DNA of 64,000 bases from Catenovulum sediminis (GCF_007289895.1 NZ_CP041660.1:2232001-2296000); one strand, 5' to 3'. Shown: positions 27,471 through 36,861, counted from the stretch's first letter. Numbers and translations: made by a program. Notes: generated by a model not told the origin, from the sequence alone.

Positions 27471-28880
27471 TTATGACTTTTCTCGATTATTAATAAATTC
27501 TATTGCCAAATCGATTCTAGCCAAGGTTTTTGCCTGTCCAATTAAGTGTAAAGTTTGATCTAAAGAAGGTGAATTTCCACCACCCGTGACAGCCACGCGA
27601 AGCGGCATTCCGACTTTACCCATGCCCAAACCCAGTTCTTCGGCAGTTGCGTTGATGAGCGTGTGAAGGGATTCTGGTGTCCACTCGGTACAAGCTGCTA
27701 ATTTTTCTTTTATTAAAACTAAAGGTTCTTTAGCGACGGGCCTTAAGTGCTTCTTGGCCGCTTTTTCATCAAACTCAGTGAAATCTTCATAAAAATAGCG
27801 TGAAATCTCAACTAACTCTTTTAATGTTTTAACTCTGTCAGCTTGCACTTGGATAACACTTTCTATCGCTGGACCTGTGCTGGTATCTAGCTTTTGCTCA
27901 CTTAAATGCCATTGTAAGTGTTGCGCCACTTCGCTTGCAGGTAATGTTTTGATGTAATGTTGGTTCAACCAAATTAACTTTTCAGTATTAAATGCAGAAG
28001 CGGCTTTATTAATGGCTTCTAAACTGAATAGACTAATCATCTCATCTACAGAAAAAACTTCTTGATCACCATGAGACCATCCCAAGCGCACTAGATAATT
28101 AAGTAAGGCTTGTGGTAAATAACCATCATCACGATATTGCATAACGCTGACAGCGCCGTGACGTTTAGATAGCTTTTTACCATCGTCGCCCAAAATCATA
28201 GATACGTGAGCATAGGTTGGCACGGGCGCATTTAATGCATTTAATATGTTAATTTGGCGAGGGGTATTGTTGATATGATCTTCACCACGCACCACATGTG
28301 TAATGCCCATGTCCCAATCATCAACAACAACGCAGAAGTTATATGTCGGCGTGCCATCTGAGCGTTGAATAATGAGATCATCAAGCTCACTATTAGCCAC
28401 TTCGATTTTGCCGCGAATTTTGTCATCGAATACAACCGTGCCTGTTTGTGGGGTTTTAAAGCGAATTACGTATGGCTGATCGCTTGGGTGATCTGTGCGA
28501 TCACGCCATTTTCCGTTGTATCTTGGTTTTTCTCCGGCAGCCATTTGTTTCTCGCGCATCTCGTCGAGCTCTTCGCTGCTGCAAAAACATTTATAGGCTT
28601 TACCTTCATCTAAAAGTTGTTGAATTAAACTTTTATAGCGGTCAAATCTTTTTGTTTGGTAGTAGGGGCCTTCATTCCAGTCCAATGATAACCATTGCAT
28701 ACCATCCATTATCGCATCAATAGCTTGCTGAGTTGAGCGCTCAATATCCGTATCTTCAATGCGTAGAACAAATTCGCCTTGGTTTGCTTTAGCAAATAAC
28801 CAAGAATAAAGAGCTGTTCGAGCCCCCCCTACATGCAAATAACCCGTAGGGCTGGGTGCAAAACGTGTTTTTATCGTCAT
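27471..28880 (-). CDS. gltX: glutamyl-tRNA synthetase
   Basis: Class I synthetase of 469 residues. The start ATG at 28880 gives [20 protein letters not shown], the normal GltX N-terminus; a further upstream start would add 17 atypical residues. The HIGH-type motif is in [13 protein letters not shown] and the KMSKS-type motif is KLSKRHGA. It charges tRNA-Glu, three copies of which lie directly downstream on the same strand. The gene is flanked by tRNA-Val on the other side, an arrangement shared with E. coli. Confidence 0.96.
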   Translation of the reverse strand: MTIKTRFAPSPTGYLHVGGARTALYSWLFAKANQGEFVLRIEDTDIERSTQQAIDAIMDGMQWLSLDWNEGPYYQTKRFDRYKSLIQQLLDEGKAYKCFCSSEELDEMREKQMAAGEKPRYNGKWRDRTDHPSDQPYVIRFKTPQTGTVVFDDKIRGKIEVANSELDDLIIQRSDGTPTYNFCVVVDDWDMGITHVVRGEDHINNTPRQINILNALNAPVPTYAHVSMILGDDGKKLSKRHGAVSVMQYRDDGYLPQALLNYLVRLGWSHGDQEVFSVDEMISLFSLEAINKAASAFNTEKLIWLNQHYIKTLPASEVAQHLQWHLSEQKLDTSTGPAIESVIQVQADRVKTLKELVEISRYFYEDFTEFDEKAAKKHLRPVAKEPLVLIKEKLAACTEWTPESLHTLINATAEELGLGMGKVGMPLRVAVTGGGNSPSLDQTLHLIGQAKTLARIDLAIEFINNREKS

Positions 28881-29052
28881 TATGTTTAAATCCGGCAATT
28901 TAGAATGGAATGTAAAAAGGTATTTTAACAATGCTTGCCAGTGTTTCCTAATTAGATTTTGATTGAAATAAGTGTATTTTGTATAGTTTTAACGCGCGTT
29001 GGCTATTTAATAGTCGATTGAATGAAATTACTATTTTTTTTAAGAATTTTTG

Positions 29053-29080
29053 TTGACAGCTGCCAGAGCTTCCCTATAAT
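29053..29080 (+). promoter_or_regulatory. consensus sigma70 promoter of the tRNA-Val pair
   Basis: TTGACA (29053-29058) and TATAAT (29075-29080) match the consensus exactly at 16-base spacing. The discriminator GCGCACC is GC-rich, as in stringently controlled stable-RNA promoters. The first tRNA-Val begins 55 bases after the -10. Confidence 0.92.
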
Positions 29081-29134
29081 GCGCACCACATAGCGAGGCA
29101 GTCAACTTTAACTAAAGTTATGTTAGCTAGCGGA

Positions 29135-29210
29135 GGACGCTTAGCTCAGTTGGGAGAGCATCGCCCTTACAAGGCGAGGGTCACTGGTTCAAGTCCAGTA
29201 GCGTCCACCA
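29135..29210 (+). tRNA. tRNA-Val (UAC), copy 1
   Basis: A 76-base cloverleaf with encoded CCA; acceptor GGACGCT/AGCGTCC and anticodon loop CTTACAA giving UAC. Transcribed from the strong promoter at 29053, divergent from gltX. Confidence 0.97.
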
Positions 29211-29237
29211 ATTCTAAAATCTGCATTAAGTCCAAAT

Positions 29238-29313
29238 GGACGCTTAGCTCAGTTGGGAGAGCATCGCCCTTACAAGGCGAGGGTCACTGGTTCAAGTCCA
29301 GTAGCGTCCACCA
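29238..29313 (+). tRNA. tRNA-Val (UAC), copy 2
   Basis: Identical to the copy at 29135, 27 bases downstream, with UAC anticodon and encoded CCA. The pair corresponds to the valUXY cluster beside gltX in E. coli. Confidence 0.97.
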
Positions 29314-29380
29314 ATTTTTTCTTTTGATAACATTTCCTAATTCAATATCTCATCGTATTCTACTCTGATAAAGAACATAT

Positions 29381-29862
29381 GTTTCGAGCTTTGAGCTGTG
29401 TAGGTCGTCCCTTTAGGGCGACATTTTAAATTCATCATCTGTGCATTATGCTTTTGTCGGACTAAAGTCCGACCTACATTTTAGCTTTAAGCTACGAGCT
29501 ACAAGCTACAAGTTTCGAGTTTCGAGCTGTGTAGGTTGTTCCTTTAGGACGACATTTTAAATTCATCATCTGTGCATTATGCTTTTGTCGGACTAAAGTC
29601 GCGACCTACATTTTAGTTTTAAGCTACAAGCTACAAGCTACAAGCTACAAGCTACAAGTTTCGAGCTACGAGTCACGAGTTTCGAGCTGTGTAGGTCGTT
29701 CCTTTAGGGCGACATTTTAAATTCATCATCTGTGCATTATGCTTTTGTCGGGCTGAAGCCGCGACCTACATTTTAGCGATAAGTTGCAAGCTACAAGTTT
29801 CGACCTACAATTAGCTTGCTGCAGCTTGCAGCTTGCAGCTCGAAACTCGAAACTCAAAACTA
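29381..29862. repeat. three-copy REP-like palindromic repeat cluster
   Basis: This gene-free stretch after tRNA-Val holds three near-identical cores of about 80 bases at 29399-29478, 29530-29610 and 29690-29770. Each begins TGTAGGTCG, ends CGACCTACA and contains two small hairpins (GTCG..CCTTTAGG..CGAC and GTCGGACTAAAGTCCGAC-like). The cores are separated by degenerate AAGCTAC heptamers, most regular at 29621-29658 (about five units), and by GTTTCGAG-type repeats. At 29815-29862 the spacer motifs recur in inverted orientation (GCTTGCAGCT, CTCGAAACTCGAAAC), closing the cluster. No ORF or transposase is inside. It looks like a REP/BIME-type array. Confidence 0.85.
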
Positions 29863-29875
29863 AAAAGGTATTTAT

Positions 29876-30280
29876 ATGAAAGGCAGTTGTTTGTGCAATC
29901 AAGTTCAATTTGAAGTGCAACCTCCGGTGCAATTATTTCAATATTGCCATTGTTCCCGTTGTCGCAAAGTAACAGGCAGTGCACATGCATCTAATTTATA
30001 TGCGAAAAATAGTCAGTTGATATGGTTGAAAGGCGAAGACTTAGTGCAACGGTATGAAGTGCCTGATGCAAAATACTTTGCGACTTGTTTTTGCAAACAC
30101 TGTGGATCGGCTTTGCCGTGGACTGTAAAGGGCCGAGACACTTTGGTTATCCCCGCCGGTTCACTAGATGAAGACCTAGATACGACACCTTTGCAAAGTA
30201 TTCACTGGGCTTCCAAAGCAAATTGGTATACGTCGCCCAATTCAATCCCGCATTTTGACGAATTACCACCGAAAAAGTAA
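29876..30280 (+). CDS. GFA-family (CENP-V/Mss4-like) zinc protein
   Basis: Protein of 134 residues of the glutathione-dependent formaldehyde-activating enzyme-like family. Zinc-binding cysteines are visible as GSCLCNQV (4-8), YCHCSRCRK (about 28-36) and CFCKHCGSALPW (about 69-79). Family members are often of unknown substrate; the founder forms S-hydroxymethylglutathione from formaldehyde. It stands alone between a repeat cluster and a MITE, so context gives no pathway and local gain is possible. Confidence 0.85.
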   Translation: MKGSCLCNQVQFEVQPPVQLFQYCHCSRCRKVTGSAHASNLYAKNSQLIWLKGEDLVQRYEVPDAKYFATCFCKHCGSALPWTVKGRDTLVIPAGSLDEDLDTTPLQSIHWASKANWYTSPNSIPHFDELPPKK

Positions 30281-30292
30281 TTCTGTGGCTAG

Positions 30293-30555
30293 GGCGTGTG
30301 AATCTTTGTATTATTTTTGAGCAATAGGCTATTTTAATCATTAACAAAGCAGAATGAGTGGGGGTTTAGTCATTCTAAATAAACGAATTCTAATGCCGTT
30401 AAGGGTTAAAATAGCCATTGCCCTTCGGGCTGAGGCCAAAATGGTCTTATGCAGCGTTAGAAATAACTTATTTAGATGACTAAACTTCATTATTTCTGCC
30501 TTGCCTAAGACCATTTTTTCTCTCAGCTCAAATTATAAACAAAGATCAACACGCC
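30293..30555. mobile_element. 263-bp MITE related to the IS at 58484
   Basis: A non-coding element flanked by the 4-base duplication CTAG (30289-30292 and 30556-30559). Its ends are imperfect terminal inverted repeats: GGCGTGTGAATCTTTG on the left, and GGCGTGTTGATCTTTG on the right when complemented. The right end shares GGCGTGTTGATCTTTGTTTA with the right end of the IS5-family element at 58484-59363, whose target duplication is also CTAG. The interior holds nested inverted repeats (GTTTAGTCATTC / GATGACTAAAC, and GGCCAAAATGGTCTTA / TAAGACCATTTT). No ORF is present, so it would rely on the IS transposase. Confidence 0.8.
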
Positions 30556-30655
30556 CTAGAGCCTATTGATCTTTGATTTAGGCAGGAAACAAAACATTTT
30601 TATAAGTTTGAGCTATAATAGCGCCTTTTGATATTTTCATTTGGCGCTTTCCTTT

Positions 30656-31987
30656 ATGGTTCAGTTATTTAAATCTGCAAAACCCAAAAAAACCAACAAC
30701 AAACCGTATCAGGTAAAAATTGAATCATTAGACAACCAAGCGAGAGGGGTTGCACGCCACAAAGGGAAGGTTGTTTTTGTCGAAGGAGCTTTACCGAATG
30801 AGACGGTGCTTGTCCAAAATATAGCGGATAAAAAACAGTTTACCGAGGCCAAATTACATAAAATTATTCAAGCCAGTAACGATCGGGTTCAAGCTGAATG
30901 TAAATGGTATGCGCAATGCGGAGGCTGCCAACTGCAACATCTTAATACAAACGCACAAATTGATGAAAAACAGAAATTTGTTGCAGGTTTATTGGGCAAG
31001 GTTGGTTTATACGCATTAAATTGGCAACCTGCCTTACAAGGGCAAGCCACGTATTATCGCAATCGCAGCAGGTTAGCAACCTGGTATGAAGGCAAGCAAG
31101 ATTACTTACATGTCGGCTTTCGCCAACGTAAAAGTAAAAAAATAGTTGAGATTGACAGTTGCTTAATCATGCCTCAAGCCTTTCAAGGCGTATTATCTGA
31201 ATTACCGCAAGCGCTTAATAAATTGCAGGGTAAAAAACATTTAGGTCATATCGAATTTAATCACGTAGGTGAAAAACCTATTATGCTGATTAAAACGAAT
31301 GAGCAATTATCCATACATGATCAGCAAATATTAACGAATTTTGCCGCGTCCAATAAGGTCAATCTGTATATATTAGATGCCGCGGATGAATTAACAGATT
31401 TAAGTGTACATCAACTGAAAAGCAGTGAACTTTACTACCCGCTTGAAGCTCTAAAAATTCATTATAACTTAACCGACTTTGTTCAAGTCAATCATCAGAT
31501 GAATCAAGCTATGGTTCAACAAGCGATTGATTGGCTGGCTGCAAGCAAAGAAGACACGATACTCGATATGTTTTGCGGCAGTGGGAATTTTGCATTACCA
31601 CTGGCAAAAATGGCGCAGTATGTGCTTGGTATAGAAGGTAGTGACGAAGCGGTACAGCAAGCAAAGCGCAATGCGCAGCTAAATAATTTAACGAATGCCG
31701 AATTTCAGCAAATGGATTTAGCGAAAACAGACAGCTTGCAGCAGATAGATTGGCTAAAATACAATAAAATGATTTTAGATCCTTCGCGTGAAGGTGCCTT
31801 CGGTATTTGTCTGAGCAGTGCAAATTGGCATGCTTCTAAGGTACTATATGTGGCTTGTGATGCAAATTCTTTGATGCGCGATAGTGCAGAATTGGTGTCT
31901 CATGGTTACCACATTGAAAAAATTGGCCTTATTGATATGTTTCCACATACCGCACACGTAGAAACAATGGCATTGTTTAGCAAATAG
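30656..31987 (+). CDS. rlmD: 23S rRNA (uracil-1939-C5)-methyltransferase
   Basis: SAM-dependent RNA methyltransferase of 443 residues. An N-terminal TRAM domain (about 20-80) is followed by iron-sulfur cysteines in ECKWYAQCGGCQLQ (near 84-94) plus a fourth in EIDSCLIM. The SAM site is DMFCGSGNF, and the catalytic nucleophile Cys lies in YVACDANSL with the HVETMALF end. The ATG at 30656 is chosen; an upstream in-frame TTG at 30641 is less likely. TATAAT at 30614-30619 may be its -10. relA follows 14 bases later, as in E. coli. Confidence 0.93.
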   Translation: MVQLFKSAKPKKTNNKPYQVKIESLDNQARGVARHKGKVVFVEGALPNETVLVQNIADKKQFTEAKLHKIIQASNDRVQAECKWYAQCGGCQLQHLNTNAQIDEKQKFVAGLLGKVGLYALNWQPALQGQATYYRNRSRLATWYEGKQDYLHVGFRQRKSKKIVEIDSCLIMPQAFQGVLSELPQALNKLQGKKHLGHIEFNHVGEKPIMLIKTNEQLSIHDQQILTNFAASNKVNLYILDAADELTDLSVHQLKSSELYYPLEALKIHYNLTDFVQVNHQMNQAMVQQAIDWLAASKEDTILDMFCGSGNFALPLAKMAQYVLGIEGSDEAVQQAKRNAQLNNLTNAEFQQMDLAKTDSLQQIDWLKYNKMILDPSREGAFGICLSSANWHASKVLYVACDANSLMRDSAELVSHGYHIEKIGLIDMFPHTAHVETMALFSK

Positions 31988-32001
31988 TAGATGGATTAAA
32001 C

Positions 32002-34203
32002 ATGGTTTCGGTTAGAAAATCGCACGATAAAAATATCAAATTTTTAGACTTTCCAGCATGGTTGGAAAGTCTCGAGTTTTCTGACACCGCGCGTAAAAAA
32101 GCGGTTTCTCAGTGTCATAATTTTCTAACTGAAATCGATAATAATCCGCTTATTGTCAGTATCTCTCGAGAGTTGGTTGAGATATTAAACACCTTAAATA
32201 TGGATGCGGAAACTTTAACCGCAGCTATGTTATATCCATACTGGCAGCGTGATTTAATTACTTCCGAAACTATCACGAGCCACTATTCAAAAACCGTATT
32301 TGAATTAGTACATGGTATTGAACAAATGGCGGCTATTCGGATATTACATAGTCAAAAAAGAGGCGATTTGTCTGGTGATCAAATAGACAACATACGTCGC
32401 ATGTTATTGGCTATGGTGGAAGATGTGCGTGCTGTCGTTATCAAGTTGGCTGTTTGTATCATCGAACTGCGTCTTGCAAAAAATGCGGATGAAGAAACTC
32501 GGGTATTAGCTGCGAAAGAAGCCTCTACTATCTATGCACCACTTGCCAACCGTTTAGGTATAGGTCAAATTAAGTGGGAAATCGAAGATTACTGTTTTCG
32601 TTATCAACACCCAGAAACCTACCAGCGCATCGCTGGAATGTTAGACGAAAAGCGCAAAGACAGAGCTTCATATATTCGTAATTTTGTGCAGCAAGTAAAA
32701 GCTTCTTTAAGTACAGTCGGAGTCAGTGGTGATGTGTTTGGGCGTCCTAAGCATATTTACAGTATTTGGAAAAAAATGCAGAAAAAGGATCTGTCTTTTG
32801 AACGCTTATTTGATATACGAGCAGTACGTATACTGGTTGACTCTGTATCCGATTGTTACAAAGCGTTAGGCGCCGTGCATACCAAGTGGCGACCCATTTC
32901 ACGAGAATTTGATGACTATATATCAGCACCTAAACCCAATGGCTATCAGTCTATTCATACGGTTGTAATTGGGCCTGAAGGTAAATCGATAGAAGTGCAA
33001 ATTCGTACTTTTCAAATGCACGAAGAATCCGAATTGGGTGTCGCGGCACATTGGCGATATAAAGAAGGCACGGCAAATGGTAAAGAGGATAGTTACCAAG
33101 AAAAAATAAATTGGTTGCGTAAGCTGTTGCAATGGCAGGAAGATGTCAACGGCGGCAGCGAAATGTTAGAAGAATTGCGCAGTCAGGTTTTTGAAGACCG
33201 AGTTTATGTTTTTACCCCTAAAGGTGATGTGGTTGATTTACCACAAGGCAGTACGCCACTCGATTTTGCATACTATATACACAGTAATGTGGGTCACTGT
33301 TGCATAGGTGCTAAGGTATCAGGGCGGATTGTGCCCTTTAGTTACGTTTTGCAAAATGGCGACCAGATTGAAATTATGACCAGCAAAGAACCAAACCCCA
33401 AGCGGGATTGGTTAAATGCTAGCTTAGGCTATGTAAATTCAAGCCGTGCCAGAGCTAAAATCCACCATTGGTTTAAACAACAAGACAAAGAGAAAAACTT
33501 AACTGAAGGGCGAGACTTATTAGAAGCCGAGTTACGTCGTTCAGGCTTGACCTTGCAGGACGCAGAACCTGCAATTGCACGTTTTAATATGAGCCAAATG
33601 GATGATTTATTAGCGGCAGTAGGTGGTGGAGATGTTAGCTGCAGCCAGATCATAAACTTCATTCAAAGCCGAATTCAAAAATCAAAAGATGAAATTGATG
33701 AACGATTGCTCAGCAAGTTAGGCTCAGCACCGCCTAAACAACAGGCTAACGCTCAAGGCGTGGTGGTACAGGGTGTGGGTAATTTATTAACCTATATGGC
33801 GAAATGCTGTAATCCGGTGAAAGGCGACACGGTTGCAGGATACATTACGCATGGCAAAGGGGTTTCCATTCACCGAGCGGACTGTGAACAACTCGCACAA
33901 ATGTTAGATCAGCACCCAGAACGTGCAGTCGATGTCGAATGGGGCGGCGGCGATTCCAGTGGATACCGAGTCACCGTTAGAGTTGTCGCAGTAGACCGAA
34001 CAGGTTTATTGCGTGATATTACAACCATCTTAGCAAACGAAAAAGCTTATGTTTTGGGCGTGCGCAGTCATTCAGATGAAGTTAAACAAGAAGCGGCTAT
34101 TGATATTGATATGTCTGTACCGCACTTGGAAAGTTTGACTAAATTATTATCTAAGTTGAGCCAGTTACCCGACATCTTTGAAGCTAAGCGTTTAAACGCT
34201 TAA
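32002..34203 (+). CDS. relA: (p)ppGpp synthetase RelA
   Basis: Ribosome-associated alarmone synthetase of 733 residues. The N-terminal hydrolase-like domain is degenerate: no HDxxED motif is seen around LTAAMLYPYWQRD, so it should synthesise but not degrade (p)ppGpp. The synthetase domain has REFDDYISAPKPNGYQSIH, with the RelA-type acidic EFDD, then a TGS domain (about 395-455) and a C-terminal ACT/RRM domain. It responds to uncharged tRNA during amino-acid starvation. Several promoters in this window with GC-rich discriminators (rpsT, tRNA operons) are the kind it controls. Confidence 0.96.
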   Translation: MVSVRKSHDKNIKFLDFPAWLESLEFSDTARKKAVSQCHNFLTEIDNNPLIVSISRELVEILNTLNMDAETLTAAMLYPYWQRDLITSETITSHYSKTVFELVHGIEQMAAIRILHSQKRGDLSGDQIDNIRRMLLAMVEDVRAVVIKLAVCIIELRLAKNADEETRVLAAKEASTIYAPLANRLGIGQIKWEIEDYCFRYQHPETYQRIAGMLDEKRKDRASYIRNFVQQVKASLSTVGVSGDVFGRPKHIYSIWKKMQKKDLSFERLFDIRAVRILVDSVSDCYKALGAVHTKWRPISREFDDYISAPKPNGYQSIHTVVIGPEGKSIEVQIRTFQMHEESELGVAAHWRYKEGTANGKEDSYQEKINWLRKLLQWQEDVNGGSEMLEELRSQVFEDRVYVFTPKGDVVDLPQGSTPLDFAYYIHSNVGHCCIGAKVSGRIVPFSYVLQNGDQIEIMTSKEPNPKRDWLNASLGYVNSSRARAKIHHWFKQQDKEKNLTEGRDLLEAELRRSGLTLQDAEPAIARFNMSQMDDLLAAVGGGDVSCSQIINFIQSRIQKSKDEIDERLLSKLGSAPPKQQANAQGVVVQGVGNLLTYMAKCCNPVKGDTVAGYITHGKGVSIHRADCEQLAQMLDQHPERAVDVEWGGGDSSGYRVTVRVVAVDRTGLLRDITTILANEKAYVLGVRSHSDEVKQEAAIDIDMSVPHLESLTKLLSKLSQLPDIFEAKRLNA

Positions 34204-34221
34204 AAGAGAACTAAACGACAA

Positions 34222-35046
34222 ATGCAAAAAGAAAGATATCAACTAAACGACCTGCTGGATATTATGCGCGCGCTGCGAGATCCTGATTCTGGTTGTCCGT
34301 GGGACTTAAAACAAAATTATCAATCTATCGTGCCACATACCTTAGAAGAAGCCTATGAAGTTGCAGATGCGATAGAACAGGGAGATTTTGAAGAATTAAA
34401 AGGCGAGTTAGGCGACTTACTTTTTCAAGTCGTTTTTTATTGCCAATTAGCCACTGAAGAAAACCGCTTTGACATAGCGGATGTGATACACACGGTTTCA
34501 GAAAAATTAGTTCGCCGTCACCCGCATGTTTTTTCAAACGCAGATTTTAGTGACGATGCTCAGATAAAAGCCAATTGGGAAGCCGAAAAAGCCAAAGAAA
34601 GAGCACAGAAGTCAGAGTCTGAATTTAATAGTGTCTTAGACAATGTCCCCACTAATTTACCTGCCTTAACACGCGCCAATAAATTACAAAAACGCTGTGC
34701 CAGTGTTGGCTTTGATTGGCCGGACATTAACGGTGCAATCGATAAAGTAAAAGAAGAAATTGCAGAGCTGGAAGTAGAGCTGGCACAGAAAGACCATGAT
34801 GCTCAGCAAAAAGCATTAATAGCGGAAGAATTAGGCGATTTGATGTTTGCTCTGGTTAATGTAAACCGAAAGCTTAAATTAGACCCTGAAACAACTTTGC
34901 GCGCCGCTAATCAAAAGTTTGAAAAACGCTTCCGTAAAATCGAAATACTGGCCAGCAAAAAGTATACAGATGATTTTGCTCATTTGAGTTTGCAGCAAAT
35001 GGAAGCCTTGTGGCAACAGGTAAAAAGCGAAGCTAAAGACAAATAA
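34222..35046 (+). CDS. mazG: nucleoside triphosphate pyrophosphohydrolase MazG
   Basis: Protein of 274 residues with two tandem MazG domains. The first has the metal motif EEAYEVADAIEQGDFEELKGELGD (split: EEAYEVADAI, EELKGELGDLLFQ) and the second KEEIAELEVEL with EELGDLMFALVN. It hydrolyses NTPs to NMP and pyrophosphate and in E. coli moderates ppGpp levels under starvation. It directly follows relA (18-base gap), the conserved arrangement, here without mazEF between. Confidence 0.94.
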   Translation: MQKERYQLNDLLDIMRALRDPDSGCPWDLKQNYQSIVPHTLEEAYEVADAIEQGDFEELKGELGDLLFQVVFYCQLATEENRFDIADVIHTVSEKLVRRHPHVFSNADFSDDAQIKANWEAEKAKERAQKSESEFNSVLDNVPTNLPALTRANKLQKRCASVGFDWPDINGAIDKVKEEIAELEVELAQKDHDAQQKALIAEELGDLMFALVNVNRKLKLDPETTLRAANQKFEKRFRKIEILASKKYTDDFAHLSLQQMEALWQQVKSEAKDK

Positions 35047-35112
35047 CTTTGAAATCTTATTGAATCTAAACTATTTTTGATATTGTCCTTAGCCGTTAAT
35101 TGGGAAAGCCTA

Positions 35113-35820
35113 GTGCAAAAACTAACCTCTATCTTTTTTGCTATTGTCATTTTAGCTGTGAGCTACAAAATAATAGAGCCTTGGCTGTTGCAAGAGCCTG
35201 AACCTGAGAAACCTAAGAAACATAAAACAATTGCCACTTCTACAAGCAGTGTAAGGGACTCCTCCGGTACTCAAGCGCCTTCTAGTGATTTGTATATTCA
35301 GGAACGCTTAGCTGAAAAAATGCCTAAGCTTTATTCATGGCAGCGACTATTGCAGTTGCATGGCGCATCACATCCAGAGGCTTTTAACAATTATGTTGAC
35401 GAATGGCTGAATGCAAATTCTGAGCAATTATATAAGCGCGCCTTTCGCCGCGGTTATGATTTAGCCAACTCTCAAGTACAGCAACATATCATTCAGCGAA
35501 CTGTGTATAACTTTCCTGAACAAGCCGGTGAGCTGAGTAAAAGTTTTTTAGCGCGCGGGTATGATGATCATTTGGCGTTGCAGCTTGCATTGGGTTTTTA
35601 TCAATATCACCCAGATAAATTACAAGATTACCTAGACAATGAACCTGCTTTTGCAAAAATACCCAATGACTTTAGTGATCTATTTATCCGAAAGGTGTTT
35701 TCGCATAATCCAGAGCAAGCACTTAAATGGTTGCCGACCGTTCCTAAATTTAGCCAAATCGAAGCTTATAAAGAGTACGCAAATGCGCAGTTAAGACTAC
35801 AAAACCCAGAGACCGAATAA
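35113..35820 (+). CDS. membrane-anchored helical protein of unknown function
   Basis: Not recognised. About 235 residues: an N-terminal transmembrane anchor (LTSIFFAIVILAVSYKIIEPWLL), a charged Pro/Lys/Ser linker (about 27-60), then a soluble, mostly helical domain with repeated Tyr/Leu spacing (FRRGYDLANSQ, FLARGYDDHLALQLALGFYQYHPD) reminiscent of TPR/Sel1-like helical hairpins. The start is uncertain: an in-frame TTG at 35077 exists, but GTG at 35113 has GGGAAAG before it and puts the anchor at the N-terminus. It follows mazG by 66 bases and may be cotranscribed. Confidence 0.6.
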   Translation: MQKLTSIFFAIVILAVSYKIIEPWLLQEPEPEKPKKHKTIATSTSSVRDSSGTQAPSSDLYIQERLAEKMPKLYSWQRLLQLHGASHPEAFNNYVDEWLNANSEQLYKRAFRRGYDLANSQVQQHIIQRTVYNFPEQAGELSKSFLARGYDDHLALQLALGFYQYHPDKLQDYLDNEPAFAKIPNDFSDLFIRKVFSHNPEQALKWLPTVPKFSQIEAYKEYANAQLRLQNPETE

Positions 35821-35881
35821 CTAAATGCCAGTCGCTGGGTAATAAATAAAATAATAAATGAACGCTAAAAATACACGCCGA

Positions 35882-36349
35882 TTACATCTGAGACTGCAAG
35901 TAATTTGGCAAGCCTAACATTTTAATTAAACGTAATTGCTGTTCTAACCAATAAGCATGGTCTTCTTCAGTATCATCTAATAACGTTTCTAGCATTTCGC
36001 GCGTGACATAGTCCTGCTCTTTTTCACAAAGTGCAATGGTATCTTTTAAAAGCTTAGCAACAGTGTATTCAACGCGTAAATCGCTTTCTAACATAGAGGG
36101 TACATCGGTACCGATTTTAATACCATCACGCGTGCTCATATCCGGTGTACCTTCTAAAAACAAGATACGTTCGATAAGGGCTGACGCATGTGATTTTTCA
36201 TCATCAAATTCGTGATCGATACGCTCATAAAGCTTGTTGAGTCCCCAGTCTTGATACATTCTTGAATGTAAAAAATACTGGTCCATAGCAGCTAATTCAT
36301 TCGCTAACAGTTTATTTAGCGCATCGATGATAACTTGGTTGCCTTTCAT
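35882..36349 (-). CDS. bfr: bacterioferritin subunit with intact ferroxidase site, no haem Met
   Basis: Iron-storage protein of 155 residues with the four-helix ferritin fold. Aligning by eye to E. coli Bfr, all diiron ligands are present: E18, E51, H54, E94, E127 and H130. Position 52, the haem-ligand methionine in E. coli, is Lys here. This subunit should therefore oxidise iron but not bind haem by itself. It lies 12 bases downstream of a second Bfr gene with the opposite pattern. The two probably co-assemble into one 24-mer shell. Confidence 0.92.
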   Translation of the reverse strand: MKGNQVIIDALNKLLANELAAMDQYFLHSRMYQDWGLNKLYERIDHEFDDEKSHASALIERILFLEGTPDMSTRDGIKIGTDVPSMLESDLRVEYTVAKLLKDTIALCEKEQDYVTREMLETLLDDTEEDHAYWLEQQLRLIKMLGLPNYLQSQM

Positions 36350-36361
36350 TTTTGCCTCCGT

Positions 36362-36826
36362 TTAAAGCTGTGCCTGGAGATAATTTTCGATCCCCATGTT
36401 GTCAATTTGATACTGTTGGGTTTCAATCCAGTCGATATGCTCTTCTTCATACTCGAGTATATCTTCCAGTAAATCCCGGCTGACATAATCCTGAGCGTTC
36501 TCACAAGCGGCGATAGCTTCTTTTAACAAACCAATTTGTTCTACCTGAAAGGCCATGTCACAGGTCAACATTTCTTTAGTTTCTTCACCTATTCTTAAAG
36601 AGCCAAGCCGTTGTAGGTTAGGTAACCCTTCTAATAAAAGCACGCGCTCAATGATATCATCGGCTTGTTTCATGTCTTTAATCGACTTTTTATAGCTTTT
36701 TTCGTTTAACTGATTAAGTCCCCAGTTTTTAAACATACGTGCATGTAGAAAAAACTGATTGATAGAAGTCAGCTCTGCCGTTAGAACTTTGTTCAGATAA
36801 TCAATGACTTGCTTGTTGCCTTTCAT
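36362..36826 (-). CDS. bfr: bacterioferritin subunit with haem Met52, degenerate ferroxidase site
   Basis: Protein of 154 residues starting MKGNKQVIDYLNKVL, with GGGAG before the ATG at 36826; a further upstream start would add 21 residues before the conserved N-terminus. The haem-ligand Met52 is kept (KDMKQADD), but several diiron ligands have changed by eye alignment: E51 to Asp, H54 to Gln, E94 to Gln. E18, E127 and H130 remain. It should bind haem and pass electrons for iron release but oxidise iron poorly. It is transcribed first from the promoter at 36862. Confidence 0.92.
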   Translation of the reverse strand: MKGNKQVIDYLNKVLTAELTSINQFFLHARMFKNWGLNQLNEKSYKKSIKDMKQADDIIERVLLLEGLPNLQRLGSLRIGEETKEMLTCDMAFQVEQIGLLKEAIAACENAQDYVSRDLLEDILEYEEEHIDWIETQQYQIDNMGIENYLQAQL

Positions 36827-36861
36827 GGTTTGCTCCCAGCTGATCAAATTTATATAGTGCG

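Noticed and set aside
29120-29368. 82-residue reading frame across the tRNA-Val pair
   Set aside because: It is a frame through two identical tRNA genes; the repeated peptide follows from the duplicated tRNA sequence.
29381-29862. CRISPR array
   Set aside because: The repeats are long, variably spaced, internally palindromic and lack unique spacers of constant length; no cas genes are nearby.
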